From: CAMAUF01 sp046152925 | GTDB taxonomy: Bacteria; Chloroflexota; Dehalococcoidia; Tepidiformales; Tepidiformaceae | Assembly: GCA_046152925.1 (NCBI GenBank) | Contig: JBJXFX010000116.1 | Span: 1 to 36,016, forward strand | Direction of reading: 5' to 3' | Length of the DNA: 36,016 bases | Shown here: positions 7,326-15,526 of the stretch, piece after piece | Layout of the letters: the number at the start of each line of letters is the position of its first letter | Numbering within the stretch: the first letter of the stretch is position 1 | Program-made: the position numbers and the translations under genes | The notes under the pieces: model-generated | Databases searched by the model: none | What the model was told of the DNA's origin: nothing | The model's input: the letters and a program-made list of their open reading frames with translations, nothing else

Positions 7326-10300
7326 CTAAACGAACGTCACCTGCGCCGATGGCTCCGCATATACCGTGTACGCCAACCAGGTTGGCTCACCCGCCTGACG
7401 TGACGCCTCCCGCGCCGCCCGCGTCGCCTGCGCAATCGTGTCCCCAGCCATTAACCGCGTGTAGAAGTGCTCGACGAACGTCCGCGCCACGTCATCGCCG
7501 ACCGCCCAAAGCGCCCCGACGAACACCCCCGCCCCAGCCTGAAGGAACGCGTCGGCGAACCCGCCGATGCTCGTGAGGTTGACCCCAAGACGGCCGACTT
7601 GGCAGGCGTTGATCACCACGATCGGGCGGTTGCCCTCGCATCCCTGGACCAGCCGTGCTTGCGCCCGCACATCGCCAGCCTTGAACACCGGGCGGGGCGC
7701 CCACTTCCCCGTCGTGTCCTGCGCGACCCCTAGCACCAGCTCTTGGTCGCTCGCCGCGCCGGCATCGGCGTGCCCGTGGCCAGCAAAGTGGAGCAGGTCG
7801 AACGCGCCGGGCGTGGCCAACAGCGTGTTCACTTCCGACCACTTCGTGCCCGCGGCCGACGCCCCGAGGGTGTCAGAGAGCCACCCGCCCTCGGCCGCCG
7901 CGGCAGGAAGGGCCCAGTCCGGCGACTGATAGCTCGGGACCAGCATCTTCGTCTTCGCCCGGTCCACGGTGATCGCAACCGGCGAAGGGCACGTCACCGT
8001 CGTCAACCAGCGCGTCAGACCGAGCTGGCCCAAGAACAGCACGTCGGGGCCTAGCGGCTGGCCGGGCTCGCAGAGATGGACGATCTCCCACGGGATGAAC
8101 GGTTCCTCGCCCACGATCTCGATCGCCTCGATCGCCGCCCGGTGCGTCCAGAGCGCGCGCTGCACGTTCTCCGGGAAGAGCTCCCGGAACAGCCCCACCC
8201 CTCGGTTCCGCAGCTGCTGGTCGAATGCCGCTTGGTCCTCCGCAACGTCCGACCAGAAGTCCTCGATCTGCTTGTAGAGCGCGTCCACGTACGCGCTCGG
8301 CTCGACCCGCAACGGCGGCGACACGCCGTCCGCGAACTGCGTCCCCGCCGGAGTCTCCAACTCCAGCCGGAACCTGAACGACGTTTGGCCATTCACCACC
8401 TGCGAGTAGATGTGCAGCTGGTGCCGCGCCGGCACCCTGCCAGCTGGCAGCGATGGCGTCCCGACGGCAGTCAACGCGCGGACCGCTCCCTGCCGCTGCG
8501 CGACGACCGCGGGGCGGAGCGAAACCGTCGCCACCACCCGTGGCCCTTGCCGAAGCAGGAGGTCGACCCGCCCCTCGCCGAGGTCCTTCGCCTGGACATC
8601 GAGGAAAAACTGATGCGGGCTTCCCGGCGCCGGCACCGGGAGTTGTATGCGCGTATCCCCAACCGCGACGAAGCCCACCTTCGGCTGAAGCACCACGATC
8701 AGGGCCTGCGTGGGGTCGACCCCCGCGCTCGCGACGCCACCGGCCACTCCGGCGGCCACCTCCAGCGCCTCCCGCGAAAGGACCACCTCGATCGCAACGA
8801 CCTCGTCGACGAGGACTTCGCTCGGCATCTCCCCCTTGAAATGCACGGTCACCGGCTCCGGCTCCGTGGGCGCAGGCACGGCGGGTGGGGGCTGCGCTGC
8901 CTGGCCCCCGTCCGCCATCGCCTCCGAGCGGCGTCGCCGTGGCGGAAAATCCCCAGGGTCGCGGCGCGTCCGGCGTGGGGCCGGCTCGGTGCGCAACAAG
9001 TCCGCAGCCGAGGGCACAACGCCGACCGAGGCGCCCCCCTCGATCACGACCATGCGCATGGCGGAGGTGTGCGGCGATGTCATCGTCGGGAACCCCGCGA
9101 CTCCGGCGGGCCCGGTCAGAATGGAACACTGGTCCTCGTGCAGGTTGAGCGCCTCAGCGATCGCGTGCGTCCCACCAGCGCCGGCCCGGACCACGATTTC
9201 GTCCGGAGTGAGCGCATACCGGTAGTTAGCCGTCCGCTCGACGATCACCCAGGCCGGTTTCGCCCGCTTTACGCGCGCCACCGCCTCGGCCGCGCCAAGT
9301 CCGCCTTCGAGGATGAGGATCCGCCGGTTCACCTCGGGCGGGAGCGCCGCCACAACCGCCGCGGTGGGCTTACCGCGCCCGCGCGGCCGCGCGACAAGCG
9401 CCGCGCCCATCAGCCACTCCCCGAGCGCCGTCGCCGTCGCCGCCTGGGCGAAGTAGTTCGTGTGATACACAACGCCGTTCGTCCCGTACGCCATCGTCCG
9501 CTGGAAAAACGTCGAACCCGCCCCGGGGTCGATCGCCGTCATCGAACGCACGTCCACCACGAGGTCGTTGTCCGCCCCCAGCAGTTGGTCGACTACCTGG
9601 TCTTTCAAGAGCCCCAGCAGCTTCGCGGGCAACTCCACTCCAGGCTGGGCCAGGTCGGCCTCGAAGTTGGAGGTCACGGCCAGGTACGGCGTCCCCGGCG
9701 CGGGCTGCCCCGCTTGCGACTGATTCAGCGCCGTAATGAATTTCCCCGAAGGCTCCATGGCCGCCAGCCCGGGGATCTCCTCCTCCGTCAGCGCCTTGGC
9801 GACCACGCTCTTCACCAGCGCCGCCACCCCCGTCATCACGCTGTCGACGACTTCCGATGCGATCGCCCCGGCAGGCCCGAGCGCCATCAGCCCCCGTCCC
9901 GCCGCCATCGCCAGGTTGCTGCTCACGTCGATCATCCGCGACCAGTTCGCCGCGCGCGCAAGCTCCGTCCCGGAATTCGCCGCCGCCACGAACACGGCAC
10001 GGTCGAACTTCGGCGGCGCGCCAGAAGCCGGGAGCACCTGCTCGACTAGGCTCCGGTAGACAAGGCCGCCGCGGCTATGCATCACGCAGTCGAACGTCGG
10101 CGTCCGCCCTTCCCAGGCGATACCGCGAAGCCAGCGCAAGAGGTCGCGCGCGTTCTCCTCCGGGTCCACCGAAAGGGTGCGGTGGTCGAAGCCGATGACC
10201 GCGTCGTAACGCTTCACCGCCGCTTCGAGGAACGCCTGCCCGGGCGCCGTCGCCGTCAACGCGCCGAAGCCGCCGATCGTGCTGCTGAACGTCCCATGGA

Positions 10301-10976
10301 TGAAGAGCAAGACGCGTGGCTCCTCGACCTCGCGGACGCGCACCTGGGACGGGTCATCCAACTCCACCCACTCGCCCCGCGTGGGGCCAACGATCTGGAC
10401 GAACCCCGTACGCTTCGGCCCCTCCATGTGCTCCACCACCGCATCGATCACCGGCGAAACGGCGAACTTCAACACCCGAGCGACAACCTTGCCCGCGATT
10501 CGGCCGATCAGCCGGGTGCTTCGCGTCGCTGCCGGCCCACCGCCGTCGGCCCCCACTGGCAACGTGAAACTCACGGTCCGTGGGCCCGTGGGCACTGGCC
10601 CCCGCCGGCGACGGGTCGCGGCCGGCGCTTCCGCCTCCCCCAAATGCCAAGAAAGGACGCCGTCCTCATCGAGCAAGACGACCGCTTGCTCCTCCGCCCC
10701 AAGGTCCACGTCAATCGTCGCGGTTGCCGCCGGCCCCCGGCGTCGTCGTGCTCCGGCTGGCCCATCGGGCAGCGCCACCAACTCGAAGGCGTCGACCTGC
10801 TCGAACATGTGGTCGAGCCCCGGCAGTGGGGCCGCCGATGCCGCGGCCGCGGGGGCGGCTTCAGGGCCGCCCCTCCGCCGATGCCGCTTTGGCCCGCTCG
10901 GCGCCGAAATGTCGGCGACGGTCACGCCCTCCGGAAGGTTGAGCCGAATGCCCGTGCGACGCGCTATCTCCACCAT
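7326..10976 (-). CDS. Alpha/beta hydrolase (lipase-like)-CHAT protease fusion protein
   Basis: This 1216-residue multidomain protein is the largest in the window. Residues 1-165 are Ala/Pro-rich with three Arg motifs (RHRRRGGP at 31-38, ARRRRGP at 76-82, TRRRRGP at 121-127) about 45 residues apart. An alpha/beta hydrolase domain spans about 218-515. It has the oxyanion motif LLFIHGTF (223-230), nucleophile S301 in HSRGG, a likely acid at D470/D471 and H505 in YHTNYF, resembling the DUF7379 group. About 550-650 is an unassigned domain, followed by an Arg/Pro-rich linker (660-690) and a probable beta-sandwich (705-825). A CHAT caspase-like protease ends the protein, with H1067 in HFAGHGH and C1125 in VINACQVG. 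There is no signal peptide or membrane helix. GAGG lies upstream of the ATG, and a -10-like TAGACT is at 11022-11027. The CHAT and hydrolase assignments are firm; the function as an effector is inference. Confidence 0.9.
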   Translation of the reverse strand: MVEIARRTGIRLNLPEGVTVADISAPSGPKRHRRRGGPEAAPAAAASAAPLPGLDHMFEQVDAFELVALPDGPAGARRRRGPAATATIDVDLGAEEQAVVLLDEDGVLSWHLGEAEAPAATRRRRGPVPTGPRTVSFTLPVGADGGGPAATRSTRLIGRIAGKVVARVLKFAVSPVIDAVVEHMEGPKRTGFVQIVGPTRGEWVELDDPSQVRVREVEEPRVLLFIHGTFSSTIGGFGALTATAPGQAFLEAAVKRYDAVIGFDHRTLSVDPEENARDLLRWLRGIAWEGRTPTFDCVMHSRGGLVYRSLVEQVLPASGAPPKFDRAVFVAAANSGTELARAANWSRMIDVSSNLAMAAGRGLMALGPAGAIASEVVDSVMTGVAALVKSVVAKALTEEEIPGLAAMEPSGKFITALNQSQAGQPAPGTPYLAVTSNFEADLAQPGVELPAKLLGLLKDQVVDQLLGADNDLVVDVRSMTAIDPGAGSTFFQRTMAYGTNGVVYHTNYFAQAATATALGEWLMGAALVARPRGRGKPTAAVVAALPPEVNRRILILEGGLGAAEAVARVKRAKPAWVIVERTANYRYALTPDEIVVRAGAGGTHAIAEALNLHEDQCSILTGPAGVAGFPTMTSPHTSAMRMVVIEGGASVGVVPSAADLLRTEPAPRRTRRDPGDFPPRRRRSEAMADGGQAAQPPPAVPAPTEPEPVTVHFKGEMPSEVLVDEVVAIEVVLSREALEVAAGVAGGVASAGVDPTQALIVVLQPKVGFVAVGDTRIQLPVPAPGSPHQFFLDVQAKDLGEGRVDLLLRQGPRVVATVSLRPAVVAQRQGAVRALTAVGTPSLPAGRVPARHQLHIYSQVVNGQTSFRFRLELETPAGTQFADGVSPPLRVEPSAYVDALYKQIEDFWSDVAEDQAAFDQQLRNRGVGLFRELFPENVQRALWTHRAAIEAIEIVGEEPFIPWEIVHLCEPGQPLGPDVLFLGQLGLTRWLTTVTCPSPVAITVDRAKTKMLVPSYQSPDWALPAAAAEGGWLSDTLGASAAGTKWSEVNTLLATPGAFDLLHFAGHGHADAGAASDQELVLGVAQDTTGKWAPRPVFKAGDVRAQARLVQGCEGNRPIVVINACQVGRLGVNLTSIGGFADAFLQAGAGVFVGALWAVGDDVARTFVEHFYTRLMAGDTIAQATRAAREASRQAGEPTWLAYTVYAEPSAQVTFV

Positions 10977-11021
10977 GGTGGCAGTACCTCAAAAATTCGG
11001 ATGCGGGGTGGGGGCAGGCGG

Positions 11022-11027
11022 AGTCTA
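11022..11027 (-). promoter_or_regulatory. -10-like box of the CHAT-hydrolase gene
   Basis: TAGACT on the minus strand, preceded by GCG, matches the -10 pattern (TAGRNT) seen before several genes here. It predicts a transcript starting near 11015 with a leader of about 39 nt that contains the GAGG ribosome-binding site. No good -35 box is present at 17 nt, consistent with dependence on an activator. Confidence 0.4.
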
Positions 11028-11058
11028 CGCCAGCCAGACTCCGGCCGCGCCCCCCCTC

Positions 11059-11074
11059 TGTGACGCGCGTCACA
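11059..11074. promoter_or_regulatory. CRP/FNR-family operator palindrome
   Basis: TGTGACGCGCGTCACA is a perfect 16-bp palindrome and an exact match to the CRP consensus TGTGA-N6-TCACA. It lies in the 225-bp region between the divergent CHAT-hydrolase and DUF1786 genes. Its centre is about 51 bp upstream of the predicted start of the CHAT transcript and about 135 bp upstream of the DUF1786 start, so the CHAT gene is the likelier target. Control by a cAMP-responsive or other CRP-family regulator is inferred from the sequence alone. Confidence 0.6.
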
Positions 11075-11189
11075 CCCAACGAAAGCCGTCTCGCCCCGCA
11101 GCCCGCCACAGAGCCCGGAGCCGACGAGCGCCGGGGCCGTCGCCCATCGGTCGGCGAACGTCGCAACCACCCCTCGCGATCGCCCCTGC

Positions 11190-11201
11190 TACACTCACAC
11201 C
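11190..11201 (+). promoter_or_regulatory. Extended -10 element placed for leaderless transcription of the DUF1786 gene
   Basis: TGCTACACT (11187-11195) is an extended -10 (TGnTAnnnT), followed by 6 nt and the ATG at 11202. No Shine-Dalgarno sequence is present. The hexamer and spacing are identical to those of the VIT gene. Confidence 0.5.
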
Positions 11202-12302
11202 ATGCGCATCCTCGCGATCGACATGGGCACCGGCACGCAGGACATCCTCCTATTCGACGCCAATAAACCCGTCGAAAACAACGTGAAGATGGTCCTCCCA
11301 TCGGCCACCGAGATCGCTGCTCGCCGCATCCGCAGGGCCACCAGCGCCCGCCAGCCCGTCGTCCTCACCGGCGTCAACCAGGGCGGCGGGCCCTGCGCGT
11401 GGGCGCTCGAAGACCACATTCGCGCTGGCGGTCGCGCCTTTGCCACCCCCTCCGCCGCCGAAACCTTCGACGACGACCCCGCGCGCGTCCAGGCAATGGG
11501 CATCACCCTCATTTCCGAGGACGAAGCCGGCGCTATTGCTGGCGTCCACGTGCAGCTCCGCGACCTCGACCTCGACGCCATCCGCACCGCGCTCGCTGCG
11601 TTCGAAGAGCCAGCTTCCTTCGATGGCCTCGCGCTCGGCTGCCTCGACCACGGCAACGCGCCTCCTGGCGTCTCCGACCGCACCTTTCGATTCGACCACC
11701 TGCGCCGCTCCGTCGAGCGACGCAACGACTTGCTCACCTTCGCCTCCAGCGGCGACGGCCTCCCGGAGTACTTGACCCGTGCGCGGGCAATGGTCGCCTC
11801 AGCCGGCAGCGAAGCACCCGTCGCCTTCATGGACACGGGCCCCGCTGCGGCCCTCGGAGCCCTCCACGACCCCCAGGTCGCCGCGAGGGATGAACAGCTC
11901 GTCCTCAACCTCGGCAACATGCACCTGCTCGGCTTCCACCTTCGGGGCCGTCATATCGCCAGCGTCTTCGAGCATCACACCGGTGAAGTGAGCGTCGAGC
12001 AGATCGACGGCTTCAGCCGCGCCCTCACGGCCGGGACGCTGACCAACGAGGCGATCTTCACCACCAAGGGCCACGGCGCATTCCACGCCGACCGCGACGC
12101 CGTCCGCTCCGGGCTGCCGCCGGTCGTCGCCGTCACAGGCCCGCAGCGCCACCGCCTGCTGGGGCAGCCGTTAGACCCATACTTCGCCGCGCCGTTCGGC
12201 GACATGATGATCAGCGGCTGCTTCGGCCTTCTCCGCGCGTTTGGCGACGTCTACCCCGAAGCCCGGGATGCCATTGAGCACCAGCTCGGAGCCCTCCCCT
12301 AA
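11202..12302 (+). CDS. DUF1786 family protein (actin-like ATPase fold)
   Basis: This is a 366-residue protein of the DUF1786/COG4012 family. It opens with a phosphate-binding loop of the sugar kinase/actin superfamily, MRILAIDMGTGTQDILLFD, including D7 and the GTGT turn at 9-12. A second such motif, VAFMDTGPAAALGAL (about residues 208-222), follows, and a third Gly-rich segment near the end is FGDMMISGCFG. Members occur mainly in archaea, Chloroflexota and other anaerobes. No activity is established; nucleotide binding is inferred. The gene diverges from the CHAT-hydrolase gene, so the two may share control through the palindrome at 11059-11074. Its stop codon overlaps that of the convergent diguanylate cyclase. 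Confidence 0.82.
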   Translation: MRILAIDMGTGTQDILLFDANKPVENNVKMVLPSATEIAARRIRRATSARQPVVLTGVNQGGGPCAWALEDHIRAGGRAFATPSAAETFDDDPARVQAMGITLISEDEAGAIAGVHVQLRDLDLDAIRTALAAFEEPASFDGLALGCLDHGNAPPGVSDRTFRFDHLRRSVERRNDLLTFASSGDGLPEYLTRARAMVASAGSEAPVAFMDTGPAAALGALHDPQVAARDEQLVLNLGNMHLLGFHLRGRHIASVFEHHTGEVSVEQIDGFSRALTAGTLTNEAIFTTKGHGAFHADRDAVRSGLPPVVAVTGPQRHRLLGQPLDPYFAAPFGDMMISGCFGLLRAFGDVYPEARDAIEHQLGALP

Positions 12303-13348
12303 GCCGCTTCTCGCCGGTGCAACGGGGCGACGCAGACGCGGTTCTTGCCTTCGCGCTTCGCCCGCAGGAGCTGCTTATCCGCCCGCTCGATGAGCGCTTC
12401 CGGCGGCTCCATGAATTCACGAAGCGCCACGCCGACCGACACCGTGACCAATCCGGCAGCCTCCACCGCGCTCCGCAAGCGCTCGGCAACGGCGAGCGAC
12501 GCATGGAGGTCGGCTCGGGGGAGCACGATCAGGAACTCCTCGCCCCCGTAGCGTCCCACCAAGTCCTCCGATCGGACCGCACCCTGCAATAGCTGCCCCA
12601 CTAAGACCAGCGCCTCATCGCCGGCGCCATGCCCGCGCAAATCGTTCACGCGCTTGAAGTCGTCGAGGTCAACCATGATTACTGCGAGTTCCATCCGTGG
12701 CCGCTCGCACAACGCCTCAAGGCGGGCAAGCGTGGCGCGGCGGTTCGGCAGGCCCGTCAGCGCATCCCGCGCGGCCTGGTCGCGCGCGATCTGCTCCGCC
12801 CGCCGCCAAGCGCTGCTCAGCATGTTCGCCAGCGCGCCCATCGCGAGCACGTAGATCACAACCTCAACGCCATGACCCGCGGTCGGCCCGCCATCGTCTC
12901 GAACCGCAAAATAGGCGACCCCCGCAGCGGCGTTCGCCAGCGTCCACCCCACGAGCACGGCCCAAGATCGCCCAAAGACGCGGCGCGAAAACGCCGTCAG
13001 CGCCAGCAGGTAACACGCCCAGGTCGGCGCGAACGAGTCCGCCGTCGCCGTCCAGGCCAGCGTAATCGTCGCCACCCCGATAAACGGGACGGACAGGTCG
13101 GGGATCGGCAACCGCCGGCCCCGCAGCCGGTACGTCAACACGTACCAACTCACCGGGACCTGGCTGACGACGACGATCCCCGCTGCGACGTGCCCATACG
13201 TCCCATCGAGCCGGACAAGGCCGGTGAAGCCCGCGATCCCGAAGCCGAACGCCAGAATCAGCTGCAACCCAAGGGCGCGCTGCTCGATCTTGCGCCGGTC
13301 GGCCACCCCAAGTGAGACATATGCCTCGGAGGATTCGCGCGGAGTCAT
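12299..13348 (-). CDS. Membrane diguanylate cyclase (GGDEF)
   Basis: The protein has 349 residues. About six hydrophobic segments (roughly 26-45, 52-72, 86-101, 108-121, 128-148, 160-178) form an unassigned membrane sensor. A short linker leads to a GGDEF domain (about 188-345). It has DALTGLPNRR at the start, metal-binding DLDDFKRVND, an intact GGEEF active loop at 268-272, and an RxxD inhibitory site (R259-D262) exactly five residues before it. It should therefore make cyclic di-GMP from two GTP and be feedback inhibited by product. It starts 39 bp after the end of the ABC1 gene on the same strand and may be its downstream partner in an operon. The signal sensed is unknown. Confidence 0.92.
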   Translation of the reverse strand: MTPRESSEAYVSLGVADRRKIEQRALGLQLILAFGFGIAGFTGLVRLDGTYGHVAAGIVVVSQVPVSWYVLTYRLRGRRLPIPDLSVPFIGVATITLAWTATADSFAPTWACYLLALTAFSRRVFGRSWAVLVGWTLANAAAGVAYFAVRDDGGPTAGHGVEVVIYVLAMGALANMLSSAWRRAEQIARDQAARDALTGLPNRRATLARLEALCERPRMELAVIMVDLDDFKRVNDLRGHGAGDEALVLVGQLLQGAVRSEDLVGRYGGEEFLIVLPRADLHASLAVAERLRSAVEAAGLVTVSVGVALREFMEPPEALIERADKQLLRAKREGKNRVCVAPLHRREAA

Positions 13349-13387
13349 TCACATCAAGAATCGGCAGCTGACGCCGGCGGCGGTAGG

Positions 13388-14746
13388 CTATACGCCCGGC
13401 CCAGAACGGTTCGCGGCGGCGGAGGCCCGGCCCAGCTCAGTCGATGGCGCCGCGCCGAAGGCGTACTCCGCGATGATCCCCCGCCACGGGCCCGTCACGT
13501 CGAGGCTCGCCAACAAGCCGGCCAGCCCAAAGTTGATCCGCGTGAGGAAGAACTGACCCGCCGGGATGTTCAACCTCCGGTTGATCGCCCCGCCCTGGCC
13601 CGTCCCCATCGTGTTGCGCCGCACCATTTCAGCGGCAGCCTCGGGTGTGAAATGGAACGTCTCGCTCAACACCGGCTTCCAAAACCAATGCATGTGGTCG
13701 TACAGCTCCTGCGTCGTGAACGGCGCTTTGCGCGTCAGGATTCCGACCTCCTCCGTCGCGGCCCGCCAGCCCTCAAAGTCCTCCGCATACAACGCGCCGA
13801 GTACAGCCTTGAACTTGTCGATCACCTCGGGACTGAACGAGGTCACACATCCGTAGTCCAAGAAGCCGACTCTCCCGTCATCCAGCAGCAAGTAGTTCCC
13901 GGGGTGCGGGTCGCCGTTGAATAAGCCGAATCGATAAAAACTCCCGAAGGCAAAGCGAAACACCGTCTCGGCCAAGCGATACCGTTCCGCGGCGCCCCAC
14001 TTCAGCGCCTCGCGAAACGGCCGCCCGTTCAGGTACTCCTGGACCAGGATCCGGCTCGTCGTCAGCTCGTGGTGCACCTCCGGGACCCGGATGAACGGGT
14101 GCCCCCGGAACCGGTCCGCGAACGTCTGCTGCCACCGCGCTTCGCGAAGGTAGTCCAGTTCCCCGCGGATGCCCTCGTTCAGGTCGCGCACAATCGGGCC
14201 AGCGTCCAGGCCCTGCGAGCCCCGCCCCATCATGGAGATCATGATCCCGACGTTCGCCAGGTCGTGGTCGATCGCCTCCCGCACGCCCGGATACTGCACC
14301 TTCACGGCGACTTCGCGGCCGTCGTGCAGCTGCGCCCCGTGCACCTGCCCGATCGATGCGGCCGCGAACGGCTCGCGTTCGAACCGCCGAAACAGCTTCT
14401 GGGGCTGCGTCTGGTGCTCCTCCCGGAACACCTGCTCCACGAGTTGGAAGCTCATCGGCGGCGCCCCGGATTGGAGCGATGCCAGTTCGCCCGCCATCGC
14501 GTCCGGGACAACACCGCTCATCAACGAAAGCACCTGGCCCACTTTCATGACGGCGCCCTTCATCTCGCCAAGCGTCTTCGTCACGTCTTCGGCGGTGCGC
14601 ATCACAAACTGCTCGCGCTTTCGCCGTCGGCGGTCGCCCCACGCCAGGTAGGTCCCCGCCCAACGCGTGCCTGCTCGCGCGGCCAACGCCGCTGGCCCCA
14701 CTGAGCGGGCCCAGCGTCCGGTCTTCATCGCGCGTCGATTCGGCAT
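13388..14746 (-). CDS. ABC1/UbiB (AarF) family atypical kinase
   Basis: This 452-residue protein has all hallmarks of the ABC1/ADCK family. The KxGQ motif is KVGQ (68-71), the Ala-rich loop is AAASIGQVH (128-136), and K149 lies in VAVKVQYPG. The catalytic NGDPHPGN follows (D279, N284), with FLDYG (D297) in place of DFG. Family members are ATPases linked to quinone and isoprenoid lipid metabolism; the client here is unknown. The ATG at 14746 has AAGGA 5 nt upstream. The open frame extends to 15841 but the extra part overlaps the divergent nucleotidylyltransferase gene. The first hydrophobic stretch (about 17-36) could touch the membrane. The diguanylate cyclase gene follows 39 bp later. Confidence 0.92.
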   Translation of the reverse strand: MPNRRAMKTGRWARSVGPAALAARAGTRWAGTYLAWGDRRRRKREQFVMRTAEDVTKTLGEMKGAVMKVGQVLSLMSGVVPDAMAGELASLQSGAPPMSFQLVEQVFREEHQTQPQKLFRRFEREPFAAASIGQVHGAQLHDGREVAVKVQYPGVREAIDHDLANVGIMISMMGRGSQGLDAGPIVRDLNEGIRGELDYLREARWQQTFADRFRGHPFIRVPEVHHELTTSRILVQEYLNGRPFREALKWGAAERYRLAETVFRFAFGSFYRFGLFNGDPHPGNYLLLDDGRVGFLDYGCVTSFSPEVIDKFKAVLGALYAEDFEGWRAATEEVGILTRKAPFTTQELYDHMHWFWKPVLSETFHFTPEAAAEMVRRNTMGTGQGGAINRRLNIPAGQFFLTRINFGLAGLLASLDVTGPWRGIIAEYAFGAAPSTELGRASAAANRSGPGV

Positions 14747-14800
14747 GCCTGTCCTTCGGAGGCGGTGCAAAGCGCCGCCGGTTCTGCGACCATTGTGAGC

Positions 14801-15526
14801 ATGATGGACAGCATTCGTGAAGCCCTTCACGAACTCCACGGCCGCCCGCACCACGGACTGCGGCGCTTCGATGCCGGCGGCCCGCTCCCGCCCCACATCG
14901 TCGTCCTCCCCTCCGCCTTCAATCCGCCGACTTGGGCGCACTTCCGCTTGCTCGCCCTCGCCCGCGCCACGCTCGGGTCCCACGGCACGGCGGCGCTCCT
15001 CACCACGAAGAACGTCGATAAGGGCCTCGACGGCGCGCCCCTCGAACACCGCGTTGGCATGCTCCTGGCTGCGGTCGAGGTTTCGCCCCACGCCATCCTG
15101 ACGACCAACGCCGCCCGCTTCGTCGATCAAGCCGCTGCGCTCACTCGGGCCTTTCCCGAGGTCCAGTTCGACTTCGTCGCTGGTTATGACACGCTGATCC
15201 GGATCTTCGACCAGAAATACTACGCGGACATGGGCGCGGAACTTGAGCCGTTCTTCGCCCGCCATCGCCTGCTCGCCACCAACCGCGGCGCGGCCGAGCT
15301 TGACCATGCGAAGGCAGTGCTCGCCGGCACGGCTGCGGCGCCCTTCGCCGCCCGGGTCGTCCTCGCCGAGCTCGACGCCGAGGCTGCGAGCATGTCGTCC
15401 TCTCACGTCCGCAGCGGCCTCGGCGACCACATGGTCGCGCCCGCCGTCCACCGCTACATTCGTGAGCACGGGCTCTATCGTGAGGACGCTCCGCAAGGCG
15501 GTATAGTTCAGGGGCGAGGTGCCTGA
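14801..15526 (+). CDS. NadD-like nucleotidylyltransferase family protein
   Basis: This is a 241-residue protein of the cytidylyltransferase-like/NMN adenylyltransferase superfamily. The nucleotide-binding motif is SAFNPPTWAH (38-47); the usual HxGH is altered to TWAH, keeping the second histidine. The second signature, MSSSHVRSGL (198-207), corresponds to ISSTxIR. These enzymes join a nucleotide to a phosphorylated acceptor, most often in NAD synthesis. Because of the changed motif the acceptor is uncertain, and it may not be the housekeeping NadD. ATG 14801 was chosen; GTG 14795 or ATG 14804 are possible. Its stop codon overlaps the ATG of the Uma2 gene by one base (TGATG), so translation is coupled. 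Confidence 0.75.
   Translation: MMDSIREALHELHGRPHHGLRRFDAGGPLPPHIVVLPSAFNPPTWAHFRLLALARATLGSHGTAALLTTKNVDKGLDGAPLEHRVGMLLAAVEVSPHAILTTNAARFVDQAAALTRAFPEVQFDFVAGYDTLIRIFDQKYYADMGAELEPFFARHRLLATNRGAAELDHAKAVLAGTAAAPFAARVVLAELDAEAASMSSSHVRSGLGDHMVAPAVHRYIREHGLYREDAPQGGIVQGRGA

Noticed and set aside
8076..10049. A 657-codon frame on the plus strand inside the CHAT fusion gene.
   Set aside because: Its composition (very rich in Arg, Pro, His) is that of an antisense shadow, and the opposite strand encodes clear catalytic motifs.
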